A DNA stretch of 64,000 nucleotides from DSYU01 sp963827605 (GCA_963827605.1 CAWHBK010000001.1:1364001-1428000); one strand, 5' to 3'. Shown: positions 23,850 through 32,440, counted from the stretch's first letter. The notes: generated by a model from the sequence alone, not told the origin. Program-made: numbers and translations.

Positions 23850-26165
23850 GTGGAATTTGTATTGCAGGCGGGTGATTTGACCCCTGGCGGGTTTCAAAGG
23901 CGCGATCGCGCCCAGCTCGGCACACAAGGCCATAAGCGGGTGCAGCGCTCCCGCCCCGAAGGGTATGAAACCGAAGTGGAGATCGCCTACCGGGTTGAAG
24001 GCGCTGACCCGCCTCTGGAAGTGCGCGGCCGGATCGATGGCCTGTATGCCAGCGAAGAGCCAGTGATCATCGAGGAGATCAAAACAACCACACTGAGCCT
24101 GGATCTGGTGAGCGAGGAGCACAACCGACTGCATTGGGCACAGGCGCAGTGCTACGCCTATATGTATGCCCAGCAGCATCATCTGAGCGAGGTCAGCATT
24201 CACCTGACCTATTACCATCTGGACAGCCGGAAAGAAAAAACCTTCGAGCGCCATTTTACGCTGGCCGAATTGGAAACCTTTTTCCACGACTTGATCACTC
24301 CCTATCTGGACTGGTTTCGAAAGGTTCATGCATGGCAGGCCAGGCGCGACCAATCGATTCAACAGCTCGATTTCCCCTATGCGGATTATCGCCCAGGCCA
24401 GCGAGATATGGCTGTGGCAGTCTACAAAGCCATCCGGGCCAATGACCGCCTGTATGTCCAATCGCCTACGGGGGTGGGGAAAACCATCGCGACCCTTTTC
24501 CCGGCGGTGAAGGCCCTGGGGCAGGGGCTGGCTGCCAAGATCTTTTACCTGACGGCGAAAACGCCCGGGCGCCTGGTGGCAGAAAAGGCGCTGGATGATA
24601 TGCGCCAGGCCAACCTGTATCTCAGAAGCGTGACCCTGACGGCCAAAGAAAAGATCTGTTTTTGCCCGCCGGTCAACTGTGACCCGGAAGTATGTGTATT
24701 TGCCCGTGATTATTTTGACAAGGTGAAAAAGGCGCTGGAGGAAATCGACCAGCATCAGGCTTTTACCCGCCCGGTCATTGAGGAGATCGCCCGACAGTAT
24801 CAGATCTGCCCTTTTGAGTTTTCGCTGGACCTGGCTTTATGGGTCGATTGCATCATCTGTGATTACAACTATGCGTTTGATCCGCGGGTCTATCTGCACC
24901 GCTTTTTTGACTTCAGTACCGAACCGTATATCTTTCTGATCGATGAAGCGCACAATCTTCCGGATCGGGCCAGATCGATGTATTCGGCTGAACTGGATAA
25001 AAAGACGGTGCTGGACCTCCAGCGTACACTGAAACCGCATTTGCCTGTGCTGGCCAAAAAGCTGAGCGCGATCAATAAGATCTTGCTGGAGATACGCAAA
25101 GCCTGCCAGGCGGAAGGCAAGGAGGCGCTGGTTGAGTACGAGCCCCCTGAAAAGCTGCTCAAGGCCATCCGAGAATTCAGCCAAAAGGCAGAAGACTGGC
25201 TGGTCTTGAATCAGGCCGCTGAGTTCAGGCAGGAATTATTGGAGTTTTATTTCTTGTGCAGCAACTATCTCCGTACGGCCGAATATTTCGACACGTTCTA
25301 CGTGTCCTACTTTGAGCGCCAGGGGCAGGCCGATCTCAAAGCAAAATTATTCTGCCTGGATCCAGCCCCCATGCTGGCCGCCCCGCTGGAGCGCAGCCAA
25401 TCGACCGTCTTTTTCTCGGCGACACTGCTGCCAATGGATTACTTTATGAAGCTCTTGACCGGCGCTGCGGACCATCCCAAGCGGATCTTCCAATCCCCTT
25501 TCCCAGCGGAAAATGTCTGCTTGCTGATCCACAACAAGATCTCCACCAAATATGCGCAGCGGGCTGATTCCTACGCTGCGATTGCCGCGGCGATTGAAAC
25601 CATCTGCAGCGCGCACGTGGGCAATTACCTGGTTTTCTTCCCATCCTATGCCTATCTGGCTGCGGTGCTTGAACTGCTCAAAGAAAGACTGCCGGAAAGG
25701 CAGCTTCTCGTTCAGGATCGGGGCATGACGGAAGCAGCGCGCGAGGCCTTCCTGGCCCAGTTTTCGGCCAGCAATCAGGAAACACTGGTCGGGCTGGCTG
25801 TCATGGGTGGTATCTTTGGCGAAGGGATTGATCTGGTGGGAGAACGGTTGATTGGCGTCGTGGTGGTTGGCGTGGGGGTACCCCAGGTGTGCCTGGAGAG
25901 AGATTTGATCAAAGATTATTTTGATCGCCAGAACGGCAGTGGTTTTGCCTATGCTTACCAATATCCAGGTTTCAACCGGGTGCTGCAGGCAACCGGCCGG
26001 GTCATTCGCACGGAGACAGATCGGGGGATCATTGTATTGATCGATGAACGTTTTACCCATGCTCGTTACCGCCATTTGTTCCCCACCCACTGGCGGGGAT
26101 TTCAAGTCGTACAAAACACCAGCGAGATAAAAGATAAATTGGCGCGCTTCTGGTCGCGGGATTAA
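23850..26165 (+). CDS. DinG/Rad3-type ATP-dependent DNA helicase with N-terminal nuclease-like domain
   Basis: A 771-residue superfamily 2 helicase. The N-terminal 150 residues have a Cas4/PD-(D/E)xK-like pattern (VRGRIDGLY, VIIEEIKTTTL). The motor shows Walker A SPTGVGKT near residue 205, the XPD/DinG 4Fe-4S cysteines (CFCPPVNCDPEVC and later QICPFEF), the DEAH box LIDEAHNL near 364, SATLLPMD and the C-terminal QATGRVIRTE motif. It should act in DNA repair or R-loop removal. The GTG at 23850 is probably not the native start: in-frame codons before it read SVRSLVEF as in relatives, while the only upstream ATG (23818) is in another frame, so a one-base indel near 23820-23838 is likely. Confidence 0.9.
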   Translation: MEFVLQAGDLTPGGFQRRDRAQLGTQGHKRVQRSRPEGYETEVEIAYRVEGADPPLEVRGRIDGLYASEEPVIIEEIKTTTLSLDLVSEEHNRLHWAQAQCYAYMYAQQHHLSEVSIHLTYYHLDSRKEKTFERHFTLAELETFFHDLITPYLDWFRKVHAWQARRDQSIQQLDFPYADYRPGQRDMAVAVYKAIRANDRLYVQSPTGVGKTIATLFPAVKALGQGLAAKIFYLTAKTPGRLVAEKALDDMRQANLYLRSVTLTAKEKICFCPPVNCDPEVCVFARDYFDKVKKALEEIDQHQAFTRPVIEEIARQYQICPFEFSLDLALWVDCIICDYNYAFDPRVYLHRFFDFSTEPYIFLIDEAHNLPDRARSMYSAELDKKTVLDLQRTLKPHLPVLAKKLSAINKILLEIRKACQAEGKEALVEYEPPEKLLKAIREFSQKAEDWLVLNQAAEFRQELLEFYFLCSNYLRTAEYFDTFYVSYFERQGQADLKAKLFCLDPAPMLAAPLERSQSTVFFSATLLPMDYFMKLLTGAADHPKRIFQSPFPAENVCLLIHNKISTKYAQRADSYAAIAAAIETICSAHVGNYLVFFPSYAYLAAVLELLKERLPERQLLVQDRGMTEAAREAFLAQFSASNQETLVGLAVMGGIFGEGIDLVGERLIGVVVVGVGVPQVCLERDLIKDYFDRQNGSGFAYAYQYPGFNRVLQATGRVIRTETDRGIIVLIDERFTHARYRHLFPTHWRGFQVVQNTSEIKDKLARFWSRD

Positions 26166-26354
26166 GGGGGTTTCTGGTTTCCGGCTGTCAGCACTATCCT
26201 CTTTATTCGTTTATTCGGTGACGCGGCTCGACGTTCTGCCCACTCCAAAAACAATCGGGGTGGAGAATGTCCTATTCCAAACCGGATGTGTACACAGGGT
26301 TGTTGAATCGCGGAATTGGAGAGTTTTCCTGCGGATCAGGGATTTTAGACTCGT

Positions 26355-27695
26355 TCAGGACTCGAGATCCACCGGCGGGAGTGACAGGCTCCGGAAAGCT
26401 GGGGTTACCAGTCCGCCAAAACCGACCAGGATACAGGCAACCGCGGAGAGGGCAATCACACCCGTTGCAGGGACAAATGCCAGGAGGATGCCGCCGATGG
26501 CCAACCCGAGCGGCGATCCACCCGTGAGCAATGTGGCGCGTGCTCCAAATACGCGACCCAGCTGTGCCTTGGGGACATTGCGCTGCAACAGGGTGGTCTC
26601 CATCGGCGTATACGGTCCCCACATCAAGCCACCCAGCAAAAGAAGCCCGCAGGCGAACCAAAGGTCATGGATAAACACGATGGGTAAAAGGCTGACGCCC
26701 CAAAGTAGTGCGATCAGCGGTAAGGCGACCCCTAAGCGCAGACGCCTGCTCAGCGTGGTACTGCTTAAGGTTCCAATTAGCGCGCCAACGGCTAGCGCGG
26801 ACCAGAGTAGTCCATAGCCGCGCGCGTCCGTTTGCAGGACAGCGTGACTGTAGAGGGGTAAGGCAGCCTCTAAAGGTCCATAGGAGAAAAAGAAGACCAG
26901 GCTTAAGAGGGTCGTGTAGCGCACGACCTTCATCTCCCAAAGTTGGCGCAGTCCCAACCGTTCGGAGAGCGGCGGCGGAACAGTAGTTCCGGGCGGAACG
27001 AGAGTTCCAGTTTGCAGCTGAGACTGGTTCCGTGGGAGCGTCGGAAGAAGGATGGCAACAACAGTCATGACGGCAAAGGTGCCCGCATCGATGAGCAGGA
27101 CAGACAGGCCTCCGAAGGAAGCCACCAGAAGCCCAGCCACGGCAGGTCCAACGACCAAAGAGAGGTTGGTGCTAAAGGCCCAAAGCATATTCGCGGCATC
27201 CAAATCGAAGTTCGCGGCTTTTCGTCGCTTCTGGATAGAACCGGTAATATTGCCGCGAACTGCATCTTCTACGAGATCCGGCAGGATGCTGCGCGACCCC
27301 ACCTCTGTGGCAGGGGCTAACATCCCTGCGAAGAACGCCAGCAGGAAAAGCAGCCATAGCTGAAGCAGGCCGAGCCAATACAAGATCGGGATGAGTCCGA
27401 TGATGAGTGCCCGCAGTCCATTATCGATCACCATAATCGTCCGGGGTTGGAAACGGTCGATCAGCGAGCCAATGACCAGGCTGGTGAGGATGGCGGGAAG
27501 CTGCAGCGTGAGGAGGATACCAGCTGCGGCTGTACCCGATCCCGTGACTTGCAGGACAAACCAGGGGAGTGCAACCAGGGTGATGGCATCGCCAAACAGG
27601 GAAATCAATCGACCCATCCAGAAACGGCCGAACGCGGGAGAGCGCGCGGGATCGCGAACGAGTAACCGGAAAGCCTGCCAGAGCGGATTTTTCAT
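26355..27695 (-). CDS. MFS transporter
   Basis: A 446-residue membrane protein with about twelve spans. GRFWMGRLISLFGDAITLVA at the N-terminus, LIDRFQPRTIMVIDNGLRAL after span 2, a long cytoplasmic loop with PPGTTVPPPLSERLGLRQLW and GARATLLTGGSPLGLAIGG in the second half fit the enterobactin-exporter/macrolide-efflux-like MFS branch. The start has AGGAAA upstream. It lies 24 bases downstream of the sigma factor gene on the same strand and may be part of that transcript. Substrate unknown. Confidence 0.88.
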   Translation of the reverse strand: MKNPLWQAFRLLVRDPARSPAFGRFWMGRLISLFGDAITLVALPWFVLQVTGSGTAAAGILLTLQLPAILTSLVIGSLIDRFQPRTIMVIDNGLRALIIGLIPILYWLGLLQLWLLFLLAFFAGMLAPATEVGSRSILPDLVEDAVRGNITGSIQKRRKAANFDLDAANMLWAFSTNLSLVVGPAVAGLLVASFGGLSVLLIDAGTFAVMTVVAILLPTLPRNQSQLQTGTLVPPGTTVPPPLSERLGLRQLWEMKVVRYTTLLSLVFFFSYGPLEAALPLYSHAVLQTDARGYGLLWSALAVGALIGTLSSTTLSRRLRLGVALPLIALLWGVSLLPIVFIHDLWFACGLLLLGGLMWGPYTPMETTLLQRNVPKAQLGRVFGARATLLTGGSPLGLAIGGILLAFVPATGVIALSAVACILVGFGGLVTPAFRSLSLPPVDLES

Positions 27696-27719
27696 GTGAA
27701 TTTCCTGTTCTGCTTAGAC

Positions 27720-29120
27720 TCAGGAATTGAGCATCTCGTCCAGGCGCCGCCGCAGATAGGCGCGTTCGGCGCTGTTGCCGCATAGGGCGAGCGCTCTCTT
27801 GTAGGCATCCGCAGCGGCCGCGGCGATTGCCGGGCGCTGGTTTAGCCGGCGCAGCAGATCTGCGCGCGCCGCGTGATAGGGATAATACCCGTCTACCTGA
27901 CGGGCGCCATCCGCCTGGCTTTCGAGTTGGAGCAAGATATCTAAGCCTGCCTGTGGTCCAAAAGCCATCGCCACGGCCACAGCACGGTTGACTTCCACCA
28001 CCATGGAAGGGGCCATTCTTGCCAGCGTGTCATAGAGCGCAGCAATCTGGCGCCAGTCGGTTGCCTCGGCGGTTAGGGCCTCGGCGTGCAGCGCGCTAAT
28101 CGCCGCCTGCACCTGGTAGGGACCCGGGGTTCGCAGGGCCAGCGCCTCGTCCAGCACGGCGATCCCCTCGCGGATTTTTTTCTGGTCCCACCGGGCGCGG
28201 TCCTGTTCTTCGAGCAAGACGAGCTCGCCCGCATCGTTGAGCCGCGTTTCGCTGCGTGAATCGTGCAGCAGCATCAGCGCCAGCAGCCCGCGCGCCTCAG
28301 CGCTCGCGCGTGCCGAGGCACGCGAAGGCATTACGCGCTGCGAAAGCAGCGAGACCAGCACGCGCCCCAGGCGGATGGCTTCCCCGCACAGCTCGCGGCG
28401 GATCGGGGCATCCCCGCTGGTGGCTACGTACCCCTCGTTGAAGATCAAGTAAATCACCGCCAGCAGCGCCTCCAGACGCTCCGGCAGCAGATCGACGGGC
28501 GGCACGCGGTAGGGAATGCCCGCCTCACGGATTTTCTTGCGCGCCCGAGCCAACCGCTGCGCCATGGTTGGCTCAGGGACGAGGAACGCCCGCGCGATCT
28601 CCGGCGTGGTCAGGCCACCCAGGGTATGCAAGGTCAGCGCCACCTGCGCTTCCAACGCCAGCGCAGGATGGCAGCAGGTGAACATCAATTTCAGACGGTC
28701 GTCTGGGATTTGGGCATCGTCCATCTCAGGCTCTTCCTGGGCGGCGGCATAATCTGCCGCGGCGGCGCCGTGAATATCGGCCACGCCAAGGCCGGCGCCG
28801 GCGCCGAAATTTGAGGGATTCGAATCGGGCGGGTATGCGGGGATGACCGCTTGCCGCTCATCGAGCGCGCGCGGTTCCATCGCTGCGTGCCGCAGCCGGT
28901 CGATGGCGCGGCGGCGCGCGACGGTCAGCAGCCAGGCGCCGGGGTTGCGCGGAATGCCATCGGTTTCCCAGCGTTCCAGCGCATTGACCAGCGCATCTTG
29001 CAGCGCGTCTTCTGCCAGCGGAAAATCTCCCATCTGGCTGATCAGCGCCGCAAGGATCCGGCCGTGTTCTTCGCGGAAGGTGGCTTCGATTTGCGCCGCG
29101 GTAAGTGAATGCGACGTCAT
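27720..29120 (-). CDS. ECF42-type RNA polymerase sigma factor with C-terminal TPR-like domain
   Basis: A 466-residue protein. Residues 1-75 form sigma region 2 (DFPLAEDALQDALVNALERW, GIPRNPGAWLLTVARRRAID), and 120-185 form region 4 (RLKLMFTCCHPALALEAQVALTL, LTTPEIARAFLVPEPTMAQRL). The remaining 270 residues are helical and contain the DUF6596-like VIYLIFNEGYVATSGD and TPR-like AALYDTLARMAPSMVVEVNRAVAVA, the arrangement of ECF42 factors. Such factors lack a classical anti-sigma gene and are usually next to a DGPF/YCII gene, as here (29160-29510, 39 bases upstream). The C-terminal extension probably carries the regulation. Confidence 0.9.
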   Translation of the reverse strand: MTSHSLTAAQIEATFREEHGRILAALISQMGDFPLAEDALQDALVNALERWETDGIPRNPGAWLLTVARRRAIDRLRHAAMEPRALDERQAVIPAYPPDSNPSNFGAGAGLGVADIHGAAAADYAAAQEEPEMDDAQIPDDRLKLMFTCCHPALALEAQVALTLHTLGGLTTPEIARAFLVPEPTMAQRLARARKKIREAGIPYRVPPVDLLPERLEALLAVIYLIFNEGYVATSGDAPIRRELCGEAIRLGRVLVSLLSQRVMPSRASARASAEARGLLALMLLHDSRSETRLNDAGELVLLEEQDRARWDQKKIREGIAVLDEALALRTPGPYQVQAAISALHAEALTAEATDWRQIAALYDTLARMAPSMVVEVNRAVAVAMAFGPQAGLDILLQLESQADGARQVDGYYPYHAARADLLRRLNQRPAIAAAAADAYKRALALCGNSAERAYLRRRLDEMLNS

Positions 29121-29159
29121 CCTCTTCTACCTGCTATCGCAATTGAGCAGCGAGCGCCG

Positions 29160-29510
29160 CTATATTTGGTCCCAGAGCGGGCGGATCTCGACCGAGCCGT
29201 ACTGCGCGTGGGGAATTTTAGCTGCCCAGCGGATCGCTTCATCGAGGTCTTTACAATCGAGCAAAAAGAATCCGCCCAACTGCTCGTGGGTTTCGGCAAA
29301 CGGCCCATCGGTGCACAGCGTCTGGCCGGCCCGCACGCGCACCGTGGTCGCATTGGCGACGGGGGAAAGCCCGGTGTTGGACAGCAGCACCCCCGCGTCC
29401 TGCGCTTCCTTGAGCAGGGTTTGCCAGGCTTGGAATAAGTCCTGGGATTCTTCCGGGGTATATTTCGTCGTTTCCGACTCGCTCGCATACATCAGTAACA
29501 TGTACTTCAT
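29160..29510 (-). CDS. DGPF/YCII-related protein
   Basis: A 116-residue protein starting MKYMLLMYASESE with GGGGAG upstream. It carries the family's hallmark TDGPFAETHEQLGGFFLLDC near residues 70-89 and ends RPLWDQI. YCII-related DGPF proteins are small alpha-beta barrel dimers and regularly accompany ECF42 sigma factors, here encoded immediately downstream on the same strand. They are thought to be regulated targets or co-factors of that sigma; the activity is unknown. Confidence 0.9.
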   Translation of the reverse strand: MKYMLLMYASESETTKYTPEESQDLFQAWQTLLKEAQDAGVLLSNTGLSPVANATTVRVRAGQTLCTDGPFAETHEQLGGFFLLDCKDLDEAIRWAAKIPHAQYGSVEIRPLWDQI

Positions 29511-29532
29511 ACGTTTGTTCTCCCCTGGTAAT

Positions 29533-29576
29533 CGGTAGACTCGACCATGCAATTGCTATTGCAAAGCGAGTCTACC
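29533..29576. repeat. Long inverted repeat between the DGPF and VOC genes
   Basis: GGTAGACTCG (29533-29542) and CGAGTCTACC (29567-29576) are perfect 10-base arms, and the interior also pairs (TGCAAT with ATTGCA). It is 23 bases upstream of the DGPF start and directly after the VOC gene. No T-tract follows on the transcribed strand, so it may be an operator or a processing hairpin rather than a terminator. Confidence 0.6.
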
Positions 29577-29599
29577 ATAACCACGGAACTTTTATTGGA

Positions 29600-29935
29600 T
29601 CAGGAATCCTGGATCAACCCGATGATATTGCCGTTTTCGTCTTTGGCGGAGGCGATCAGCCTGCCTCCACCCACGTTCTTGATCTCCTGAATGGTCTTCG
29701 CTCCAGCGTCCACGAGTAACTTCAGACTTTTGTTGATATCGTCCACATGATAATAGGCAGTCATCCCCTCCTTGTGGCCGTTGGGGTCCAGGCCGATGTC
29801 TTGATTGCCTACTTTAAAGCCGACGTAATACGGATCGTCGGCATAAGGCTCTACCCCTAACAGTTTAATAAAGAGGGCCTTTGCCTTTTCGATATCCTTG
29901 ACAGGATAGACGACGGTTGTGATACCCTGGTTCAT
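29600..29935 (-). CDS. VOC (glyoxalase/bleomycin-resistance) family protein
   Basis: A 111-residue protein with the two beta-alpha-beta-beta-beta halves of the vicinal oxygen chelate fold: TTVVYPVKDIEKAKALFIKLLG in the first, AYYHVDDINKSLKLLVDAGAKT in the second, and a C-terminal DENGNIIGLIQD. Start chosen at the ATG with AAGGAGA seven bases upstream, rather than the longer frame to 30001. Substrate cannot be predicted. A homologous leader/promoter sequence precedes this gene and the DUF1801 gene 700 bases away. Confidence 0.88.
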   Translation of the reverse strand: MNQGITTVVYPVKDIEKAKALFIKLLGVEPYADDPYYVGFKVGNQDIGLDPNGHKEGMTAYYHVDDINKSLKLLVDAGAKTIQEIKNVGGGRLIASAKDENGNIIGLIQDS

Positions 29936-29938
29936 GAG

Positions 29939-30019
29939 AATCTCCTTATCTGTAATTGGTGGATACTTGTTAATATTTGCCATTCTATTCGAATGTCGCA
30001 CGAGAAGGTGGCAAAATGG
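29939..30019 (-). promoter_or_regulatory. Leader/promoter module A (upstream of VOC gene)
   Basis: About 80 bases upstream of the VOC gene are similar to the region upstream of the DUF1801 gene (30662-30735). Read on the minus strand both have CATTTTG, then CCTTCTC, CGAC, an AATAGAA-GGC block and a GATAAGGAG ribosome site at the same spacing. This suggests one promoter type copied or shared. Confidence 0.45.
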
Positions 30020-30110
30020 CCCAGGCAGTCATTCCCTGCTTGTGGCCGAGCGGGGTGGCAAGCAAGTGAGCCTGTTCCAGGCAGGGGTGCAGACTCCGCG
30101 TTGGCGCGCC
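30008..30110 (-). pseudogene. Possible remnant of a VOC-type gene
   Basis: A minus-strand segment encodes GHKQGMTAW, nearly identical to GHKEGMTAY of the adjacent VOC protein, but it is embedded in otherwise unrelated Arg/His-rich sequence and has no good start. It may be the leftover of a duplicated VOC gene whose promoter end was replaced. Evidence is a nine-residue match only. Confidence 0.25.
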
Positions 30111-30208
30111 TAGGTGGTGCCTGGTCAAAGCCAGGCCATCTACGATGCGGTCCTTGCGGGTCGTGCGACAGTCACAATCCCTTCGGGGCTCAGCGGCGAG
30201 ATCCGTCC

Positions 30209-30658
30209 TCAGCTCACCGCTTTCTTCACAAGCGCGGCGATCCTTTCCTCTTCGGCGGCAGTCAACTCCTTCAGCGCGAAGGCGACAGGCCACATGGCGC
30301 CTTCGTCGAGGTTCGCCGTGTCATTAAAGCCGAACGTCGCGTACCTCGTGTTGAACTTCTGCGCGCATTGGAAGAAGCAGACGATCTTGCCATCCCTGGC
30401 ATACGCGGGCATGCCGTACCAGAGTTTCGGCGAGAGGGCTGGCGCGCTGGCTTTAATGATCGCATGGAGCCGCTCGCCGATGGCGCGATCCGTTTCCGTC
30501 ATCTCGGCGATCTTCGCAAGCACGGCGCTTTCCCCATCCGCCTTGTCCTTGTTCGCGCGCGCTTCCGCCTTCAGCTCTTGGGCGCGTTCTTTCACCGCGG
30601 CTCGTTCCTCATCCGTGAATCCCTTGACCTTCTTGGGGGTGCTCTTTTCCTGGTTCAT
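30209..30658 (-). CDS. DUF1801/YdhG-like protein (iron-chaperone fold)
   Basis: A 149-residue protein. The first 55 residues are a charged coiled helix (DEERAAVKERAQELKAEARA), followed by a YdhG/DUF1801 domain with SPKLWYGMPAYARDGKIVCFF, a TRYATFGFND strand and a C-terminal helix ELTAAEEERIAALVKKAV. Relatives include frataxin-like iron-chaperone-fold proteins, but iron binding is not demonstrated by any residue here. The ATG at 30658 has AAGGAG seven bases upstream. Confidence 0.8.
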   Translation of the reverse strand: MNQEKSTPKKVKGFTDEERAAVKERAQELKAEARANKDKADGESAVLAKIAEMTETDRAIGERLHAIIKASAPALSPKLWYGMPAYARDGKIVCFFQCAQKFNTRYATFGFNDTANLDEGAMWPVAFALKELTAAEEERIAALVKKAVS

Positions 30659-30661
30659 GAA

Positions 30662-30735
30662 AAGCTCCTTATCTCTTATCAATAGATTACGGCTTATTTT
30701 TGCCGTTCTATTATAACGTCGAATGAGAAGGGGCC
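30662..30735 (-). promoter_or_regulatory. Leader/promoter module B (upstream of DUF1801 gene)
   Basis: Partner of module A. On the minus strand it reads CATTTTGGCCCCTTCTC, then CGACG, a TATAAT-type -10, and after about 45 bases GATAAGGAG before the ATG. The -10 is canonical here and degenerate in module A (TTCGAAT). Confidence 0.5.
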
Positions 30736-30933
30736 AAAATGACAGGTTTGCTGGAATTCTCATCATTTTCTAATCTTTTGACCCGTCATAGCTGCTCGTC
30801 GCTTTTTTTCGTCAAACATACGCTCCAGCACTCGGTTGTAATGATGGAGGCGGAACCGGGTTTCAACCTCCCCGAATACGCCGGTCTGCGCACGAACCAT
30901 CGAAGAACAGGCAAAATGAGCTCCGATTTCCAC

Positions 30934-30976
30934 AAAAAAAGCCATCCCCAAATCTACGACATGGGGATGGCTTTTT
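30934..30976. terminator. Bidirectional terminator
   Basis: AAAAAAAGCCATCCCC (30934-30949) faces GGGGATGGCTTTTT (30963-30976) around a 13-base loop, with an A-run before and a T-run after. It terminates the tRNA transcript from the right. It lies in the 341-base gap between the DUF1801 gene and tRNA-Val, where I see no credible gene. Confidence 0.85.
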
Positions 30977-30999
30977 ACCTGATTTTTCTCTATTTGCTG

Positions 31000-31074
31000 T
31001 GGGCGCGAGAGGGCTCGAACCTCCGAACCTCATGTGTGTGATACATGCGCTCTAACCAACTGAGCTACGCGCCC
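31000..31074 (-). tRNA. tRNA-Val (anticodon CAC)
   Basis: A full cloverleaf on the minus strand: acceptor GGGCGCG/CGCGCCC with discriminator A, D-arm GCTC-AGTTGGTTA-GAGC, anticodon stem CATGT/ACATG around loop ATCACAC (anticodon CAC), and T-arm GGAGG-TTCGAGC-CCTCT. CCA is not encoded. The 5' half is repeated 3.66 kb away at 34692-34733, marking one edge of the toxin island. Confidence 0.95.
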
Positions 31075-31258
31075 GAAGTAACCAAATTATAACAGTTCCT
31101 TATACGATGGTCAAGGTCCGAAACGCTAATAAAAATTTTCACCGGCCTTTTCGGGCGAACCCGAACTCCCATTTCAGCCACAACTTTATATTATTTTATC
31201 CGTTCTTATAAACAAAAGACCCGCCTGAGGCGGTTTTATTCCCTCAAGCGAGTCTCTG
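31033..31258. repeat. Left copy of the 226-bp island-flanking direct repeat
   Basis: This copy and that at 34692-34917 share the 5' half of tRNA-Val, its promoter and a terminator region. The first 59 bases are identical; the rest differs at scattered positions, roughly nine in ten identical by eye. This copy keeps the entire tRNA and the better promoter, but its terminator hairpin is degraded. The repeats bound an AT-rich segment carrying the toxin-immunity genes. Confidence 0.85.
31086..31114 (-). promoter_or_regulatory. Promoter of tRNA-Val
   Basis: On the minus strand TTGACC (31109-31114) and TATAAT (31086-31091) are 17 bases apart, a near-consensus housekeeping promoter, with the -10 ending 11 bases before the mature tRNA 5' end. 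In the right-hand repeat the -35 is weakened to TTGGCC. Confidence 0.85.
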
Positions 31259-31342
31259 CTCTTTCCTTACCCAGGATCCCTAACCTGCCGGTCACGCTGC
31301 ACCCCTATCTTTATACAGTAAGCAACTCCATCTTATGGTGGT

Positions 31343-32440
31343 TTGACCCTAGGTGAGACTGCAATATGGGGAGGCGTATCCTCCGTGGCTGTCGGTCAAT
31401 GGGGTAGTCTTGCCGAACTGGCATTTAGTGGGCGGCTCGACCAGGTTGATAGCGTGATGTTGCGCCCAGAAGATATGCTGTTTGATGCCCTATTGGGAGC
31501 AGGAACCTCGGCAGCCGGGTATGGCGTAGCAAAGCTGCTCAAGAGTTTGCGCTCTACGTCGGGTAACCTGCTATCCCAAGTGGCTGATGATGTTGTTAAC
31601 TGCCGAATCAACAGCTTTAGTGGAGAGACAGAGGTTGCGACGAAAGAAGGCAGCAAGCCTATCCGTGAGGTCCGCATTGGCGACCAGGTACTGAGTTACA
31701 ACGAAGTGACAGGAGTGACAGGTTATTATCCAGTAACTGACCTGACATCGCATCAAGATGCTTCCGTTGTACACCTGACCATTGCCGGTGAGATGCTAAC
31801 GACCACACTGGAACACCCCTTCTACACCCTTGAGGATGGCTGGCAGGAAGTGCATGAGCTATCGGTTGGGGAGGAAGTACGTCGCTCGGACGGCAGCTAT
31901 GGCATGGTTGAGTTAGTGACGATTGTTGAAGATTCTGAGTGGATGTACAATCTCACGGTTGATCAGGCCCATTCCTTTTTTGTTGGTGAAGGGGAATGGC
32001 TAGCGCATAATATCTGTAGGCCTGACCCTAAGAACCTACCTATACGTAATAATAGAGGTGATCCAACACATGGTATTCTTGATATAAATGGTGACCATAT
32101 TCCTCTAAAGAGTGGAAGGAATGGGGCAGCATATAAATTGCCAGAGAACACACCTGGTATGGGAAGGCCAGAAGCTCATTTAACTATTAGAGATCATGCT
32201 GAGGCGCATGCGGCAGCTGAAATGAGAATAAGAGGCGCTAATGAAGCCGACCTTTATCTCAATAATATACCTTGTGGTAAACCAGATGAACACTTTACAT
32301 GTAAAAAGATGCTGCCATATATGTTACCCGAAAATGCCCGTCTTAATGTATATGTTAGAAATGATGCAACAATGCGATGGGAGTTTTTCAATAGCTATGT
32401 AGGGTTACCGGACATAGCATGGGAAATATTTTTGAAATAA
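31343..32440 (+). CDS. C-terminal part of a polymorphic toxin: pretoxin HINT plus DddA/SCP1.201-type cytosine deaminase
   Basis: A 365-codon frame from TTG 31343; in-frame codons continue to a stop at 31319, and no delivery (Rhs, LXG, CDI) region precedes it, so it is an orphan toxin tip. Residues 1-80 resemble the region before the HINT in large secreted toxins. The pretoxin HINT runs from Cys87 (CRINSFSGETEVAT) through TTTLEHPFYTLEDGW to AHSFFVGEGEWLAHN at 209-223, ending in the His-Asn where autocleavage would free the toxin. Residues about 236-365 match the SCP1.201/DddA deaminase family: GILDINGDHIPLKSG, the HAE catalytic motif (His285, Glu287), NNIPC (Cys311), TCKK (Cys320) and MLPYMLPENARLNVYV. 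All zinc ligands and the catalytic Glu are present. DNA cytosine deamination is inferred from the family. Confidence 0.8.
   Translation: MTLGETAIWGGVSSVAVGQWGSLAELAFSGRLDQVDSVMLRPEDMLFDALLGAGTSAAGYGVAKLLKSLRSTSGNLLSQVADDVVNCRINSFSGETEVATKEGSKPIREVRIGDQVLSYNEVTGVTGYYPVTDLTSHQDASVVHLTIAGEMLTTTLEHPFYTLEDGWQEVHELSVGEEVRRSDGSYGMVELVTIVEDSEWMYNLTVDQAHSFFVGEGEWLAHNICRPDPKNLPIRNNRGDPTHGILDINGDHIPLKSGRNGAAYKLPENTPGMGRPEAHLTIRDHAEAHAAAEMRIRGANEADLYLNNIPCGKPDEHFTCKKMLPYMLPENARLNVYVRNDATMRWEFFNSYVGLPDIAWEIFLK

Noticed and set aside
30763..30951. A small minus-strand frame ending in a basic KKRRAAMTGQKIRK tail
   Set aside because: No ribosome site, its start lies inside the bidirectional terminator, and no family is recognisable.
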